Positions 4,028-5,163 of a stretch of 5,163 nucleotides of DNA are shown piece by piece. The stretch is taken from the NCBI GenBank assembly GCA_031288855.1, contig JAITQQ010000040.1, positions 1 to 5,163 on the forward strand. Reading direction: 5' to 3'. The first letter of the stretch is position 1; each line of letters begins with the position of its first letter. The stretch comes from Prevotellaceae bacterium (lineage in GTDB: Bacteria; Bacteroidota; Bacteroidia; Bacteroidales; UBA932). The translations under genes and the position numbers were made by a program. The notes beneath the pieces were generated by a model. It was not told where the DNA came from. It did no database searches and saw only the letters and a list, made by a program, of their open reading frames with translations.

Positions 4028-5163
4028 ATGAAAAAAAATCTGCTACTAATAATAATGTGTGTCCCAGCCCTGTTGCCTGCGCAGAACGGTGTGACGGTGT
4101 CAAGCCTTGTGGTGAGGCCCGGTTCGCCCAGCACCGTGACGTTCGACGTGAGTTGGGATAAAGCCACCATGCCGCCTGAGGCAGTGCCCTGGAGCGATTC
4201 GGTGTGGGTGTTTGTGGATTACAACGAGGCTGGCGTGATGAAGCGGCTACCGGTAACAGCCGCCACGGCAACAGCGGGCACAGCAATAAAAATATCCGGC
4301 AACGACCAAGGGGTGTGGATAGTGGGTAATGCCCGCACGGCGGGTAATTTTTCCGCTGCCGTTCAGCTGTTTAGTGATATTCCCAACATTGCGGGCGCGT
4401 GCGCTTATGCGTCGAATTACCCGCCGGTAGGAAAATGGAAGGAAGACGGATCAGGTGTTTCGTTTACAGGCACGCCGAATTACACGATATGGCTTGAGAA
4501 TACCCAAAGCGGAGTGGCTTCGAGCGTTACCTCAGGGAAAGATTTTATAATTTCTCCGGGATACGTCATTACTTCGTTTACCGATAAGACCGGTGCGCCG
4601 GGAACGTTTCTCTGTATTCCTCCTGCAGCACCCACTGTGGCGAAAGGGGAATTTTGCTACGAACAATCCGGCGAACTGGTAGCTTCCGCCTCAGGCAGTG
4701 TAACTATTGAGTGGTATAATGCCCTTACAGGGGGAACGTTTCTTCATGCGGGCGAGGTGTTGTCCTTACCACCTTTATATAATACTTCGGCGCAATACTA
4801 TGCACAGGCGGTGGCTGAGGGAAATTGCCGGAGCGTGCGGGTGAAAGCGGAGTATACGGTAAGCAATTGTGAGATGAGCGGCGATTGTCCGGGCTACACG
4901 GCGGGGAATGTAGGCGCAAACACCACTCCTGCGGCGTGTGCGGTGCATTATGCCGGGCAGATAGGCGTTACCGGCAGCAGTGCCTCGTCGGCCTGTGTGG
5001 TGCATGATGCGGGGCGCATTAGCGGTGGCCCGGTAATCTGTGACCCGCCCACAGCGCCCACAAGTATCGGGGCTTCTACCTTAACGGCATACGCGGGGCA
5101 AGAGGTCACACTCACTGCCACAGGTGGCGACAATGGCTCGGGGGCACAATACGAATGGGGCAG
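4028..5163 (+). CDS. Secreted multi-domain surface protein with Ig-like modules; C-terminus beyond the window
   Basis: The 378 visible residues are open to the edge. Residues 1-18 are a Sec signal peptide: Lys at 2-3, hydrophobic core LLLIIMCVPALL, likely cleavage after Ala18 (LLPA before QNG). Cys11 is too early and in the wrong context for a lipobox. Residues 20-195 form a beta-rich N-terminal region (DSVWVFVDYN 57-66, RLPVTAATATAG 73-84, GVWIVGNAR 95-103, ISFTGTP-like 144-150) that I recall from large Bacteroidota exported proteins; I know no function. Residues 200-280 look like the CHU_C-associated Ig-like domain (FCYEQSGELVASASG 209-223, IEWYNALTGGT 227-237, YYAQAVAEGNC 257-267). Residues 303-331 hold a duplicated ACxVHxAGxI motif, and a further Ig-like repeat starts at about 342 (LTAYAGQEVTLTATGG 352-367). 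The ATG at 4028 follows an A-rich leader and directly begins the signal peptide. A C-terminal sorting domain is plausible but not visible. Confidence 0.85.
   Translation, partial: MKKNLLLIIMCVPALLPAQNGVTVSSLVVRPGSPSTVTFDVSWDKATMPPEAVPWSDSVWVFVDYNEAGVMKRLPVTAATATAGTAIKISGNDQGVWIVGNARTAGNFSAAVQLFSDIPNIAGACAYASNYPPVGKWKEDGSGVSFTGTPNYTIWLENTQSGVASSVTSGKDFIISPGYVITSFTDKTGAPGTFLCIPPAAPTVAKGEFCYEQSGELVASASGSVTIEWYNALTGGTFLHAGEVLSLPPLYNTSAQYYAQAVAEGNCRSVRVKAEYTVSNCEMSGDCPGYTAGNVGANTTPAACAVHYAGQIGVTGSSASSACVVHDAGRISGGPVICDPPTAPTSIGASTLTAYAGQEVTLTATGGDNGSGAQYEWG
4934..5020 (+). repeat. Duplicated 10-residue motif ACxVHxAGxI inside the surface protein
   Basis: Residues 303-312 (ACAVHYAGQI) and 322-331 (ACVVHDAGRI) agree at 7 of 10 positions with a 19-residue (57-base) period. 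Each copy has one Cys and one His. Further Cys at 281, 287 and 338 flank the pair, so disulfides or metal binding are conceivable. Confidence 0.6.

Noticed and set aside
4028..4063. Lipoprotein signal with Cys11 of the surface protein
   Set aside because: The residues before it (IIM) do not fit a lipobox and the hydrophobic stretch before Cys11 is too short; cleavage after Ala18 fits better.
3712..4170. A 152-codon minus-strand ORF across the GC-rich island and the start of the secreted protein
   Set aside because: It overlaps the well-supported signal peptide on the opposite strand, reads through palindromes and A/T-rich repeats, and shows no family motif. The smaller minus-strand ORFs at 3666-3863 and 3963-4286 fail in the same way.

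Overview
The window looks like chromosomal DNA of a Bacteroidota (Bacteroidetes) bacterium, probably from the Bacteroidia or a related anaerobic lineage. Four things point there: promoter motifs of the TTTG-N19-TAnnTTTG type, A/T-rich translation starts without Shine-Dalgarno sequences, a Bacteroidota-style small biotin carrier next to an MmdA-like carboxyltransferase, and a secreted protein with a CHU_C-type Ig-like domain. The species cannot be named from the sequence.

Layout. Positions 1-944 (minus strand) hold the N-terminal third of glycine dehydrogenase (GcvP, P-protein of the glycine cleavage system), cut off by the window edge. Positions 945-1138 are a divergent control region with a TATATTTG -7 box for gcvP and a perfect FNR-type palindrome, TTGATAAAAATCAA. 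Positions 1139-3099 (plus strand) are a two-gene operon: a complete 516-residue acyl-CoA carboxyltransferase (MmdA/PccB family) and, 11 bases later, a 132-residue biotin carrier with the EAMKM biotinylation motif. Together they would move CO2 between biotin and an acyl-CoA (propionyl/methylmalonyl-CoA, perhaps also acetyl-CoA). Neither a biotin carboxylase nor the membrane decarboxylase subunit is present, so the partner must be encoded elsewhere.

Positions 3100-4027 contain no convincing protein gene but are not empty. A textbook Bacteroidota promoter (3120-3150) drives no ORF. Directly downstream the sequence can fold into one long rod of nested complementary arms (about 3185-3393), so I call a structured non-coding RNA, possibly 6S-like. 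After it come degenerate 7-8-base microrepeats (3407-3490) with an inverted copy at 3614-3627, short ATGAACA/AACAATG repeats (3701-3734), and a sharply GC-rich palindromic island (3787-3942). Part of that island could form a three-way junction. It looks like an interspersed repeat.

From 4028 to the end runs an incomplete secreted, probably cell-surface, protein with a signal peptide, Ig-like modules and a duplicated Cys-Val-His motif. It is open to the window edge, has no recognisable promoter, and lies just downstream of the palindromic island.

The two most interesting items are the promoter-plus-rod RNA locus at 3120-3393 and the FNR-type box, which is placed where an activator would stand in for the missing -33 element of gcvP. 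All assignments rest on reading the sequence; no database search or folding program was run.
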